DNA of 64,000 nt from Rusavskia elegans (lineage: Eukaryota; Ascomycota; Lecanoromycetes; Teloschistales; Teloschistaceae), in NCBI GenBank assembly GCA_011316305.1, contig SAUG01000167.1, positions 1 through 64,000 of the forward strand, in the 5' to 3' direction. This document shows, in pieces, positions 25,405 to 36,828 of this stretch. Under the pieces are notes generated by a model that was not told the origin of the DNA, made no database searches, and saw only the letters and a program-made list of their open reading frames with translations. The translations under genes were made by a program, and so were the position numbers. Every line of letters starts with the position of its first letter. Position 1 is the first letter of the stretch.

Positions 25405-28400
25405 ATGGACAGACCACAGCTTGACAGCAACACGGCGATTCAGAAGCTGATCAAATGGGTTCAGTCTACGAAAGATCGGGGCATGCGTTGCACAGCCGGC
25501 GAAGAGAGCGTCTACAACTGGGACGTCCCATACGTCTCACGTACAGCGCTAGAAGACTACTTCGGCCAGGACCATGCGATAGACAACCTCCTGCAGGCGC
25601 TGTACAGTGAAGATGGTTCTGTTCTTGAAGCCCTTGACGCCGGTCATATAAAGAAAAAGTACTCTATGGTTTTCTGCCTGCTCATTGTAATTGGCCATGG
25701 ACGATTCATCAACTACTTCGTGGAGCACGGGATCGATGACCAGCGATTACCCTTGCATGATCAGAGGAACTTCCCTACAACAGCTTCAGATCCGCAATTC
25801 TTCGGCAAATTCTACCAGCAACAGTGGCAATTCTGCGTACCCGACCTCGACGCCGACATTTGTCGAACGTTCGACCACCAAGAATGGATCCTTCCCATAC
25901 GGCGAATGAGAACCCTTGGGGATGGCGGAAGTGCCCACGTCTACAAGATCGAGGTGCATGGGTCCTACAACAAACTCGAGAGGGTATGTTTCCTGCAAAG
26001 AGGCGCTGATAAGTTGATCGGTATATGAGTTTGTGTACACGACTAACACTGACAGGGAGGTAGCCATGACTCTTGTGACCCTCACCCTAATATTTTCGTT
26101 CTGAAGTCCTATCGCAACACTGTGGATGCAGAAAAATATTATGACAATGAGTGGAAAGCTCTCAAAAGGGTACACAGCCCCGCACCATCTCCTCACATAG
26201 TCCGCTTCTTCGGTCGCTTCATACTCGGTGGGGTCTACAACATTTTGCTCGAGTATGCGGACATGGGAACTCTGGAGGACTACTTAGCAAAGACCCCACC
26301 ACCTTGCACAGCTAAAGACATTATCGACTTCTGGCGCAGTATACTGTCTGTGACATGGGGACTACTGAGGATCCACAACTCTACCCATTCTGCACCTAGT
26401 GGCACAGACGGCCCACGGATATTCCAAGGGTATGTCCTTCCTTCACTACTAGCAATGAGCCATGGCTCATTTTCATAGCTGGCACCATGATATCAAACCT
26501 CCAAATCTACTCGTCAAAAGCCAAAAGGGAGGCTCGGCCTACAACTTTGAATGCAAGCTTGCAGATCTTGGGTTGAGCCATTTCAAACGAAGCCGATCAT
26601 GGCAAAGAGATAGTGTTGGTAAGGATGCGTATGGAACGCGTACATACGGTTGGTCGCAACCCCGGCAAACATGGCCACCATAACGGCTGACCATCGCTAG
26701 GGGCGCCGGAGTGCTTTAGGGATGACAATGCCATCTTCAATGAACACCTGTCCGTCAGGCAAAATGTAGACGTATGGTCTCTTGGCTGCGTGCTGAGCGA
26801 AGTCGCTACTTGGGTCGCCTGCAATTGGAACTACGTCGACGAGTATCGTGCCCAGCGGCGAATGGAGATCAAGAAAATGGTCAGGTTCAGGGAAAATGAC
26901 GACTTCTTTCACAACGGAGACAACGATTTACTCGAGACTGTCAGTATCAACCATGCGAATTTGGTCGACAGCGTCAGGCCTTGTGATTTCGTCACCAAGG
27001 AGGTCATAAAGATGATCAGCGACGACATGTTAAGACCGAGCGAGCTAGATGCGCGCCGCAACGCAAGATATCTGGTAAATCAGTCAGAACTTATCATCAA
27101 AGGAGCAAAGAAGAAGCTTGAAAAGAGCGCAGATCGCTTCACCTCCGCCGGACCAGCAGCACAGAGTATCGACCTTCAGTCTCCCACCGAAGGAGTCTTG
27201 ATCCCACCTGACCCTGTCCCTTGGAACTTCGATCCGCCGGCGCAGCCGCCATACAATTCAGATTTGGCACAGCGTCAATCGGTGATACGAAATGGTTCTC
27301 GAAGCAATGACGTTCACTCACGTCCAGCTTCACACACTCCTCGGGAACATCAGCCTACAAGCATTCAAGGAACCTATTCCGAACATCAAAATAACGGAGG
27401 CGATCTACAACGGACCTTGCCGTATTCTGATCGAGCAAAAACTCTTCCCCAATATGCTTCCAGGCCCTCGGGCACCCAACACGTATCTTCTATGCTGGGC
27501 CAGTCTCAATCCAGCATGCCTTTTCGTAGACGTCCCGAAAGCTACAATAGCCAGAGTGTTTTCAATGACCCAGGCCATCAGCTGGGTGATAATTTAGGTT
27601 CATACCATGCGATCACTAACCAATCAACCTCGACGCAAGCAGATGTTCTTAGCGCGCAAACAAATGGTGTAGTCACCTATGAACAAGCGGCTCAAAGTCC
27701 TCCTACGGTGCATATTCCGCAACAACGACACTGGTCTCTTGAGGACGCTCTACATTGGAAGCGCGCGAAGAAAGATCCAAAGAATAGGGAGCGCGTTCAC
27801 ATCCCTTCCGAGTATCGCATGGAATTAGAAGGGCTGAACAAACGAGACCACGTAGGTGGTCCACGGACATCACTCGATCTTGGTTTACTCATCTGTTTTA
27901 TAGGCCTTTCTTGTCGATAACTCCTCTTCAATGCTCACTTACTGGACCAAGGCTCGAGACATGTTGGATGTATTAGGCTATATCGTCAAAGATAAAGACC
28001 CTAATGGAGTCGACCTGTACTTCACCTGTCCTTTCAAGAAATTCTCGAAGATAAAACGTTCGTCACAACTCATAGAGCTCTTTGATAGACATAAACCTAC
28101 CAGCGACGACAGTCTATCCGATATGAATGCCAGCCTTTCAGAAGCAATCGCCGACTATCAGTACGATCTAGCCAATAGACGTGAACGGAGGTCGATTTCT
28201 ACTTTGATGAGACTACAAAAAGTTCGGAAGCTAAGCCTTTACATATTCACAGATGCTGTTTGGTATCCGAGATGTGACGTTAGCCCAGTGATCAAGTCTC
28301 TGGTCGATACGCTAATGAAGCAAAATCTACCCAAGCAACAGATCGGCATACAATTCGTCCGATTTGGGGACTACCCAGAAGGCATTACCAGGCTCGAGAG

Positions 28401-28685
28401 ACTAGACAGAATGAAGGTGGATGGAGAAGCGGATATGTAAGTTTCTCGCCATTCATCACGCTCCTGAACCATCTCGGGCTAGCTAACAACAAGTTTAGGG
28501 ACATTGTGGACACTGAACCTGCTACTGGTAACCTTGGTAAGATCCTCTTTGGGGCTGTCAACGCCTGGTTCGACGACGACGAGCCTTCGAACGGATCGGA
28601 GCTTGGCTCGACTTCGACTTCGACTCCGAAGCGGTCTGCAGAACAACGATCCTCGGCTTATCTTCAGACACCGCCAAGGACTTAA
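25405..28685 (+). CDS. Protein kinase fused to a von Willebrand A-like domain
   Basis: 997 residues in six exons: 25405-25983, 26056-26429, 26479-26648, 26701-27851, 27904-28436 and 28499-28685, all phase-consistent. The N-terminal helical domain (about 1-165) is unassigned. The kinase domain (about 165-450) shows the Gly loop LGDGGSAHVYKIE, the Lys in FVLKSYR, the catalytic loop WHHDIKPPNLLV, the DLG variant of DFG (LADLGLS), the APE motif in YGAPECF and DVWSLGCVLSE. Asp, Lys and Asn of the catalytic loop are present, so it may be active, but His replaces Arg in HRD. A Ser/Pro/Gln-rich linker follows. A vWA-like domain then starts at AFLVDNSSSM, giving the metal-site pattern DxSxS. The substrate is unknown; a signalling role is inferred. 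Confidence 0.82.
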
Positions 28686-30670
28686 GGGTATTTTCTCACT
28701 TACGACAGCCCAAAACGAAGGCTGGCACGACCACATCGTACGCTCACTCATGAACTCAACGCGCGAACTTCTCTCCATGTCATTTTACGGCGGACCTTAT
28801 AGATGTCACAGGATACTTGATTCTTGTCTTTATACCCCACAAGTTTAGATCTGCGCATGGCGTCATTCCTTCTTCCCATTACCTTCCAGTTCTGCCGGGC
28901 GTTAGGGCTTTTTACGATGCATAGGCTACGAATCAACGGGTAATGCACGGCGGGTAATTGATATCAGGGGGCAGCAGGACTGTATCAAGGGACCGCTATA
29001 TACCAGGAGGATGTTGGTGGCGTTTGTGTGAATAAGGGCAATATACCCTGTACTTGACATCTTCCAGGATCACTGTTGGAGGCGATGTCAGTTATTGAGA
29101 AATTCAACGTTGTTCGATACGTGCTTCAAATGTATTCATCCTCTTATTCCTCTTGTGCCTGACTTGATATCGGCACCATGGCGACTGGATCTATGGAACA
29201 ACGAGATACTCTTTCTGGGGCCAGCGAGCAGTGACAATGAGGCAGAGCCTGATGGTATCGTTGTCTCAAATACACAAAAAGTCTCTGCGACGTGAGTCTA
29301 GCAGCAGCTGTACATCAAGATCTGCGCAGTCGTAAGATCGAATCCGTATATCGAGGTACGGATTGTTGCACGCCCCTCACATCGATCGATTTTCAACACA
29401 AGACATTAAGTGCCAATGCTCGATCGAATGATCTCGTCAGGGCTAGCCCTTCTTTAGATAATGGAAATGTTCCTGCCAATCTCGGTCAAGCTGTGCTGAA
29501 AGCCTCACTATGTCCCGTCATATGCACTTTCCCCAGGGGATCGTCCGACCACTGGCCATAGATATGGGGGCGTTAAAACTCTCACACCGGCAGGCCCAAG
29601 CTAACTGCACCTCAGTTATCTCAGTCGGATTTCGTGTCGCTAAGTATCATGAGACAGCACAATCATGGGACAGGTATCCACCAGTACGAAGATGTTCGAA
29701 GTCAAGAGATGGTACAAAGAGTGAGACGCGGTTGCTGATATAATCCCACCCGAACGACCGTAGGTGCTACATAACAGCCTCATTGTGCAATGTAAATAAT
29801 CGCGAGGAAAGAGTATACAACAGTCGGTATCTCAACAGGGATTTTGTTGTAAAGATTGTTTTGATATCCAGGTGTAACTGCTGCTCGAAATTGCAAAAGG
29901 ATCTGAACAGAAAATAGGGCGTGGTCATGGCATTATTGAACAATATCCTAATTTTCGAGACTTATCTTGTGATCTCTGCGTGGCCTGCATTGCGGTTGAT
30001 TCTGGTATGAGGAGAGCAATATCGTAGTGTAGCCGAGCGAGTTGCCATCCGTTCGGACGATATCTCTGGGATCGTTTTTGTAAGTCAAGCTTGCAGGCAA
30101 AAAGAGCAGATTGCCCGAGACAAGCGGGTACTGCTTGATAGGCAGCTCGATGATAGCAATTTGATATTAAGTCCTTGGGAAGTAGTAGAAACAACGATGA
30201 CATCGCCAGAGCTTAGGGGAATTAGGGCTAACCCTACTCCAATCTGGATCCCCTCTACATTCACGTTCTTAGAAGATATTTTCCCCCAAATTTATGGTAA
30301 TATTACTTCTTGCTATATTACTAGCCTAACTAAACGTTTTTTTATCTTTTCGGGTTCTTCTGAAAGGGGTATGCCAAGAGTCACTAAACTAGGGGCCGTT
30401 ATTAGCGTGTTGTAAAGGGAGGTGTATTGCAAAGGTGGCCAAATTGGAGTAGCATCTTCCAATCATACGCGGAAAGATGTGAAGATGTTGCCTGTCATCT
30501 CTGCTTCTTCCCCCTCATCATCCCGTGTTGGAACAAATGATTGGTGTCTCTAATGGGACCAGGCACCCAATTGTCTATGCACACATCCAGTGCTACGATG
30601 CAGGATGTGTCGCGACGATTCACTTGACCCCAAAGCTGCGGACACCTAATCTGCGCCTACCTGCTTCCCT
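28686..30670. other. Spacer with dispersed repeat copy and AT-rich patch
   Basis: About 2 kb with no supported gene. It contains dispersed repeat copy D near 29326 and an AT-rich patch at about 30290-30350, with the GGGGTATGCCAAG string that also occurs near 20372. Confidence 0.35.
29326..29410 (+). repeat. Dispersed ~80-bp repeat, copy D
   Basis: GCGCAGTCGTAAGATCGAAT followed by ATATCGAGGTACGGATTGTT and GCACGCCCCTCA aligns to the core of copies B and C, with scattered substitutions. Confidence 0.42.
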
Positions 30671-31669
30671 ATGGCAAGCTCGAGCACAACATTCGACCCC
30701 ATTGACGACCTTTCAGGCGCCTCTCTCAGATCTCGGGCTTCTAGCATTGTGACCACCAGCAGATTCTCTCTGGAGACCATTTCCCAAGATGATCGATGTT
30801 CCATTGGCGCCATATGGGAAAGACAGCATCGACTGGGCAATATTAAGTCCGGCCGACCCCATTCCATAACCTCCGTTGCTCATCCAGCGCCTCCGTATAC
30901 CGAAGCCATAGACTCAACGCTCCAGCTCCCCACCCACCACAACGGTAATTTCCAAGGTCTACTCGGCCGATTAGCGGAAGTAGCAGACACTCCAGCCGAA
31001 GCAGCATCCCTCAACGAACCCATAGCTCCCTCAACCATCGCTTCAGGAGATACCACACCAGCCCCGGACTCCACACTCGACCCGGAACTCAACCCTTCAG
31101 CACAAGTAGCCTATTATAGCAATGTCGTGCGGACTTTGGATTCCAATTACACAGCAGAACTGGAACGGCTCCGTCAAAAACACGCGCAAGATCTCGCTTT
31201 GACGAGACATGAAATCGACTCTGCTTACCGCACGCAATGGAAAGCCCAAAATCGCGAGATTGAGAAGATCAGAGAAGAGGCGGCCAAGGCGAGGGATGAG
31301 GAGGTGCAGCGGATCAAGGCTGAGAGTAATGCCAGGGTGAGGGGATTGGAGGAGAAAGTAAAGGAGTTGGAAAGACAGATGGTTGCGCAGGCGGAGGAGT
31401 GGCATGAGGAGCGGGAGAATGCGATTGAGAGGGCGAGACATGAGGTTGAGGATTTGTGGGAGAGGAGGTGGAGGGATCGGGCTAGGATTGAAGAGGAGGA
31501 GAAAGAGAGAGCGGAAATCGAATGGGAGAAGGAGAGAGCAGAGGTCGAGAGGGAAAAGCAGAGAGTGGAGATTGAAAGGGAGAAGGAGCGAGCGGACATC
31601 GAGAGGGAGAAAGAGTTGCGAGAGGCGTTTAAGAGGACGGTTGAGCAGTGGATGCTGTCAAAGGGCTGA
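30671..31669 (+). CDS. Coiled-coil protein with 9-residue E/R repeats
   Basis: Intronless frame of 332 residues. The first half is Ser/Thr/Pro-rich and likely disordered (ISQDDRCSIGAIWERQHRLG, DTTPAPDSTLDPELNPSAQV). From about residue 150 to the end it forms a long charged coiled coil (YTAELERLRQKHAQDLALTR). This ends in four 9-residue repeats of the type ERAEIEWEK, ERAEVEREK, QRVEIEREK and ERADIEREK. No enzymatic motif or signal peptide is seen. A structural or scaffolding role is a guess. The uninterrupted frame and ATG context support a real gene. Confidence 0.65.
   Translation: MASSSTTFDPIDDLSGASLRSRASSIVTTSRFSLETISQDDRCSIGAIWERQHRLGNIKSGRPHSITSVAHPAPPYTEAIDSTLQLPTHHNGNFQGLLGRLAEVADTPAEAASLNEPIAPSTIASGDTTPAPDSTLDPELNPSAQVAYYSNVVRTLDSNYTAELERLRQKHAQDLALTRHEIDSAYRTQWKAQNREIEKIREEAAKARDEEVQRIKAESNARVRGLEEKVKELERQMVAQAEEWHEERENAIERARHEVEDLWERRWRDRARIEEEEKERAEIEWEKERAEVEREKQRVEIEREKERADIEREKELREAFKRTVEQWMLSKG
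31505..31612 (+). repeat. Four 27-bp in-frame tandem repeats
   Basis: Four successive 27-base units encode E/Q-R-A/V-E/D-I/V-E-W/R-E-K. The units differ at synonymous and conservative positions, so the repeat has been kept in frame. Confidence 0.75.
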
Positions 31670-32053
31670 GAAGTTGGCTGTACGCTCCGGAATTGGCTCA
31701 GGCCTTTAGCGACTACAGTAGAACTCTACAACCCCGGTTTTGGAAAGACACATAAGCCCTCGGCACCGAGGCTCTGCTCATGACGATACCATGAAATTGA
31801 TGCACTCTCAACTATTTCTCAACGAAGGCCTTGCCTTGTATATCGAAATGGCATTGGCGGCAGGTATCGATAGCATAAGGGTTCGACGCCGCAATCCGTA
31901 GATTTTATCTTAATGGGAAATGGACGATCAGCTGTTTCTAGGTTTTGGCTTCTATGATTGAGTATCCCACATCTCCACCTAGACAAAAGCTCTATGATTA
32001 TTCTTCACCTGCCTCCTCCATCACCATTCCACTCAACCCACGCTACAAAAACC
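31670..32053. other. Short convergent spacer
   Basis: Lies between two converging genes (the coiled-coil protein and argininosuccinate synthase). No additional feature is seen; presumably the two 3' UTRs. Confidence 0.4.
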
Positions 32054-34153
32054 CTACACCAAATCCTCCCCAGCCTCCTTCTTCATAACCCCATACTTCT
32101 TCAACCTAATAGCCTCCACAGCAATGAACCCGCCCGCAGCCGCCGGGTCGAAATCCCCAATATCATCCATACTACTCTCCTCCATATCATACAACTTCGA
32201 AGTCTCCGACTCGCGGCCCAAGATGCGGAAATTCCCCTTGTAAGCGCCACAGCGCACCTTCCCGTTGACGGTCTTCTGGCTTTCGAGGATGCTGGCATGC
32301 AGGAATTCGCGCTGCGGGCTGAAGTAGTGGCCGTTGTAGAGGACTTTGCCGTAGTGGATGGTAGTGAATTGGTCGCGGAGGGCGCGGACTTCGCGATCCA
32401 TGCAGAGGCCTTCGAGGTCGAGGTGGGCGAAGTGGAGGCAGGTTAGGCCGGGCGTTTCGTAGCAGCCTGATGTATGGGAGGAGTCAGCTTGTTTTTGGAT
32501 TAGAAGTAAACGGTTGGGGCAGGTTTTGGAAGTTTCTCTTTAGTTGGCGGTCTAGGTATTCGACACCTTGCCAAGCGGCTTCATCGGATATCGTGGGCCC
32601 ACGCTGCAATTTCCAACAAGGGGAGACGGGGTAAAGTAGCTCCAAGGGTCTTACCTCGGGATTTAATGCCAATGAATCGGTTTTCGACAATGTCGATTCG
32701 GCCAACGCCGTTTCGACGACCGATTGTATTTGCCGCTGTGAGGATATCCACAGCATCTGTAACCGTTTTGGATTTCCCGTTTTCGGTGTATTGGAGCTTG
32801 CTGGGTATGCCCTTGCTGAATTCCACGGTGAAGAGTTCCTCCTCATCAGGAGCTTCTTTTGGGTCGACGGTCAATTTCCACATGTCATCAGGTGGAGTCG
32901 TCTAGTATATTCCGGAGTTAGCAAGTCTTCATTAAAAGGGATGGTAGAGTTCTGAGACGTTTCTCAACGAGTGGACGGTTTGTAGCCAGTCTGACGGTGG
33001 AACCACGTCTCAACTCCCGATCTGGGGGGAAAAGCTCCGAAAAAAGACTTACATTAGGGTCTTCTAGAATACCGGCTTCATAAGAGCAATGGGCGAGGTT
33101 CTCGTCCATGGACCATGGTTTTGATTTGGTTGATGTGACTGGAATACCTTGTTGGCTGGCATACTCTAGGAGAGAGTTGCGGCCACCGGCAAATTTCTCC
33201 AGAAAGGCTGGATCCCTCCATGGAGCAATGATCTTGATGCCTGGTTGTAGTGCTTGGAAAGCCACTGATGACGCGAGTCAGCATTTTTTCATCAAGGCAG
33301 TGAAGGAGATTTGACACAAGTTCACCAAGCAGAAAGGGGCAGAATGGATTCAGTAACGGCATGTCGTCCTGAAGTTATCTCGAAGCGCTCGCTGGGAAAC
33401 AACGTAAAGCATAGTAGGATGAAAACATTTTCTTACGCTCAAAACGGACTTGATCGTTTCCTTTTCCGGTACACCCATGGCTTACGGCGAAACAGCCTTC
33501 TTTCTGCGCAACTCTGATCTGCGCTCGTGCAATGGGCGGTCGTGCTAGTGACTATTATACAAATGTCAGCTTGCCTTTGTAACTTGAAGAACGTGACGAA
33601 ATGGAAGTTCAGCCAATGAATAGCCCCATGATTATTGCCTTACCGTGCCCAGGAGATACAATGTCTCGTAATTGGCATTGCATTGGATCGCAGGCCAACA
33701 GAACTCCTCGACGAATTCTTTCTTTATATCCTCGATATAAACCTTCTTGGCGCCAACCTTCAGGGCTTTCTGCTCAGCAGCTTTGAAGTCCTCTTCCTGC
33801 CCGCAATCGGCAAGGAAGCCTATCAGAATGTAAGTCTCGCCATGATTTGGACAGAATTGGGGCAGGCGCCAGCGAGTCTGAGACTCACAGATCACATCGT
33901 AACCCTGATTGATGAGCCATTTGAGTATACAGGAAGTATCAAGGCCCCCACTGAAGTGACGTTTAAAGTCAGCAGGTCTCAAGTCAATCGGCAGAACAGG
34001 GAGAGATGTCTAGGAGGAATAGAGGGACCGGCGTCGACATTACAATCGTGTCTCACAAGAATCAATCCATGAACAAATAGGTAATGCAAGTATGATTCAT
34101 GTATACCTGTATGCCAAACATACTTTGCCCTTTTTCGGAGCAGAGTCTGTCAT
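32054..34153 (-). CDS. ARG1: Argininosuccinate synthase
   Basis: Joins citrulline and aspartate with ATP to form argininosuccinate, the penultimate step of arginine synthesis; acts in the cytosol. Exon 1 (34153-34107) encodes [16 protein letters not shown] and joins at 33950 across a 156-base intron to give the ATP-pyrophosphatase loop [20 protein letters not shown]. Downstream motifs include [20 protein letters not shown], the [12 protein letters not shown] and [15 protein letters not shown] segments, [26 protein letters not shown] and [20 protein letters not shown]. At least four more introns interrupt the gene. The C-terminus ends [15 protein letters not shown]. The promoter is shared with the divergent sphingosine-1-phosphate lyase. 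Family assignment is firm; some middle exon borders were not fixed. Confidence 0.93.
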
Positions 34154-34344
34154 ATTTACGATGTTCTTTAACAGGTCCCAGCGGGCTAACAATACTTGTG
34201 ACAAGAAGCTATAAAGCGTTTTTTCAGACGAGGTACTGATATAATAGGTTCAGTGTAGGTCCGAGAATGCAGTGATGTTGCGAAGAGATCGATTGATCTT
34301 AATTGGTTGAACAATGGATGAAGGTTGGAAAAGAAAAGAAGTAG

Positions 34345-34350
34345 GAGTCA
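34345..34350 (-). promoter_or_regulatory. Possible CPC1/Gcn4 site upstream of argininosuccinate synthase
   Basis: GAGTCA on the plus strand (TGACTC toward the gene), about 190 bases before its ATG. Fungal amino-acid genes are commonly activated by Gcn4/CPC1 through TGACTC. A six-base match is weak evidence on its own. Confidence 0.3.
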
Positions 34351-34505
34351 CAATAATTTTGAAAGTTTTTGGTCTTGATAGGGCTGATCATTCCGCCTCT
34401 GTGGCTCACCAAATTGAGGCGTCTGCTACGAAGATTTCTGTATATGGCTCGAGGAGTAGACATGGCCAGTGCTGATAACAGCATAACATTCCCTCATTGC
34501 GAACC

Positions 34506-34570
34506 CAGTCGCTACCACGACCCAGGGATCGATACCACGACTTTAATGCATTCGATGACACGACTCATAC
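34506..34570 (+). repeat. Dispersed ~80-bp repeat, copy E (diverged)
   Basis: CCAGTCGCTACCACGACCCA, GGGATCGATACCACGAC and CGATGACACGACTCATAC follow the order of motifs in copies A-C (CAATCGTTAC..., ATCGA..TACC, GATACGAC). The alignment needs gaps, so membership is tentative. Confidence 0.3.
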
Positions 34571-35020
34571 AATCGATGCAGACCACCAGACTCAGGCGAA
34601 ATATTGAATACATGATGCAGCACCGAGGATATAAGATTCAGTTCTGTAGCAGATGGATTGGCGTCGGTAGATTTGAGGCGCACGCCTAGCGAGGGACATT
34701 GGTTGCGGTGGACCCCTTTTTGTTTCTCTGCAATCCCACGCAGATATCTCAACTCGAAACCATGTCCTAAGCCATCCCAGCCGACAATAGGATCTCAGAA
34801 GCGTACTCAGTATGGTTTTCACCAAGATGGGAAGGTGTCACGTTCAAAGCGGGCAGTGGCAACAAGGTCACGCCGAGGTACTCGAATGGCCAACGACGTC
34901 AGCGTCTTTTGTTGCAAAGCGCATCCCACCACGCGTTCTTACTCAAAAAAGCAGCCAATCGCCATGTGAGGACTTGGAGCATGATGCTACTACATATCAT
35001 ATCCGGCATCACTTGACAAT

Positions 35021-36828
35021 ATGGCCAACTCACGGGCGGCGCTGAATCTCCGCAATGGCCTTTCCATTCGCAAGCCGAAATCCACATCAAACATCTTTGC
35101 AATCGGCACTGATTTGTGAAGACCAGAGAACCCTGATATACTACTACTTATACTGATCTCTGGTCAGGCTCCGCAATATCCTCTTCCTCCTCTTCCTCCT
35201 CCGATGGACCCGTAAATCAGTGCTGCAGATCCGAGGACGAGGGCCATTTGGAACTCTCATCGACGCCTACACCTCTCTTCGACGCTTGTCCTACGCAATA
35301 TTCCTACGGCTTCCAGGAGTGCGGACTCAAGTGAAAAGTCAAGTCGCGGAAACGATCAAGAAACTTGAAGGCAAGCTTGTACCTCAAGGACCCGGCATCA
35401 GTCGATATTTGACTCTGCCCAAGGAAGCATGGAACGACCAACAAGTCAGTGCAGAGTTGGAAAAGCTGGGAGACATGAAGCATACGAGGTGGGAAGACGG
35501 TCGGGTGAGCGGTGCCGTCTACCATGGAGAGGATTCACTCATCAATGTGCAAGTGGAAGCATTCCGAAGGTTCATGGTAGCCAACCCAATCCACCCGGAC
35601 GTCTTCCCTGGAGTACGAAAGATGGAAGCTGAGATTGTTGCTATGGTCCTCGCATTGTTCAACGCTCCACCAGGAGCAGCTGGTGTGACAACGAGCGGCG
35701 GCACCGAATCCATCCTGATGGCTTGTATGAGCGCTAGGCAGAAGGCCTATACTGAGCGTGGAATCACCGAGCCAGAGATGTCAGTCTTCATAGCTGCTCA
35801 ACTACTCTGTTGCCCTTGACTGACTTTCGTTCAGGATCATACCTGACACCGCACACGCAGCCTTCCACAAAGCAGCCACCTATTTCAACATCAAACTCCA
35901 CCAGGTCGCCTGTCCTTCACCTACCTACAGCGTCTCCATCAAAGCAGTATCACGTCTCATCAACAGCAACACTATCCTCCTTGTCGGTTCCGCACCCAAT
36001 TTCCCTCACGGCATTATTGACGACATCGCCGCTCTCTCCCGCCTTGCCCTCCGCCGTCGCCTCCCTCTGCACGTCGACTGCTGCCTAGGATCCTTCCTCA
36101 TGCCCTTCCTTTCCCGCGCCGGCTTTCCCACTCAACCCTTCGACTTCACCCTCAAAGGCGTCACAAGCATCAGCTGTGACACCCACAAATACGGCTTTGC
36201 ACCAAAAGGCAACTCCACCCTCCTCTACCGCACGGCCGCCCTGCGCACATATCAGTACTTCATCTCGCCCGACTGGTCCGGCGGCGTCTACGGCTCCATC
36301 GGCATCGCTGGCTCCAGGCCAGGAGCTCTGATTGCTGGTTGTTGGGCTAGCCTCATGTCTGTCGGCGAAAACGGCTACATCGATTCCTGCCATTCGATCG
36401 TGGGTACGGCGAAGAAGATCGAGACAGCGATCCGTGAAGACCCGGCATTGAAAGACGATCTAAACATCATGGGCAAACCGCTCGTCAGCGTAGTGGCTTT
36501 CGATTCTCCCACGCTGAATATCTATGATATCGCGGATTCCATGTCGGCGAAAGGATGGCACCTCAACGCTCTGCAGAATCCACCCGGCATGCATGTTGCG
36601 GTGACCCTGCCGATTGTCAAGGTGGTGGATAAGTTGCTGGAAGATCTTGTTGCGGTGGTGGAGGATGAGAAGGAGAGGGAGAGGGTGAGGATAGTGGAGG
36701 GGAAGGGGAAGAAGGGACAGGCGAGGGGGGACAGCGCGGCATTGTATGGCGTTGCGGGTAGTCTGCCGGATAAGAGTGTGGTGGTGCAGTTGGCGGGTGG
36801 ATTCTTGGACACGCTGTATAAGGCATGA
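35021..36828 (+). CDS. DPL1: Sphingosine-1-phosphate lyase
   Basis: PLP-dependent lyase of the ER membrane that cleaves phosphorylated long-chain bases to phosphoethanolamine and a fatty aldehyde, the exit step of sphingolipid breakdown. Three exons (35021-35115, 35168-35779, 35835-36828) give 566 residues, normal for the family. Exon 1 encodes MANSRAALNLRNGL. The joined exon 2 starts with a membrane anchor, LLRNILFLLFLLRW. The catalytic domain shows GAVYHGEDSL, ANPIHPDVFPGVRKMEAEIV, TTSGGTESILMACM, IPDTAHAAFHKAA, LHVDCCLGSF and the PLP-lysine motif SCDTHKYGFAPKG. A charged Lys/Glu-rich insert (DEKERERVRIVEGKGKKGQA) lies near the C-terminus. The start was chosen because it restores the membrane anchor and keeps phase. 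Confidence 0.92.

Larger units (their letters stand above)
34154..35020. other. Divergent promoter region of ARG1 and sphingosine-1-phosphate lyase
   Basis: About 870 bases between two divergent start codons. It contains a TGACTC half-site and a diverged copy of the dispersed repeat (34506-34570). No coding sequence is supported. Confidence 0.5.

Noticed and set aside
30215..30235. TTAGGG and CCCT strings suggesting interstitial telomere sequence
   Set aside because: Only single units in inverted orientation; no tandem array.
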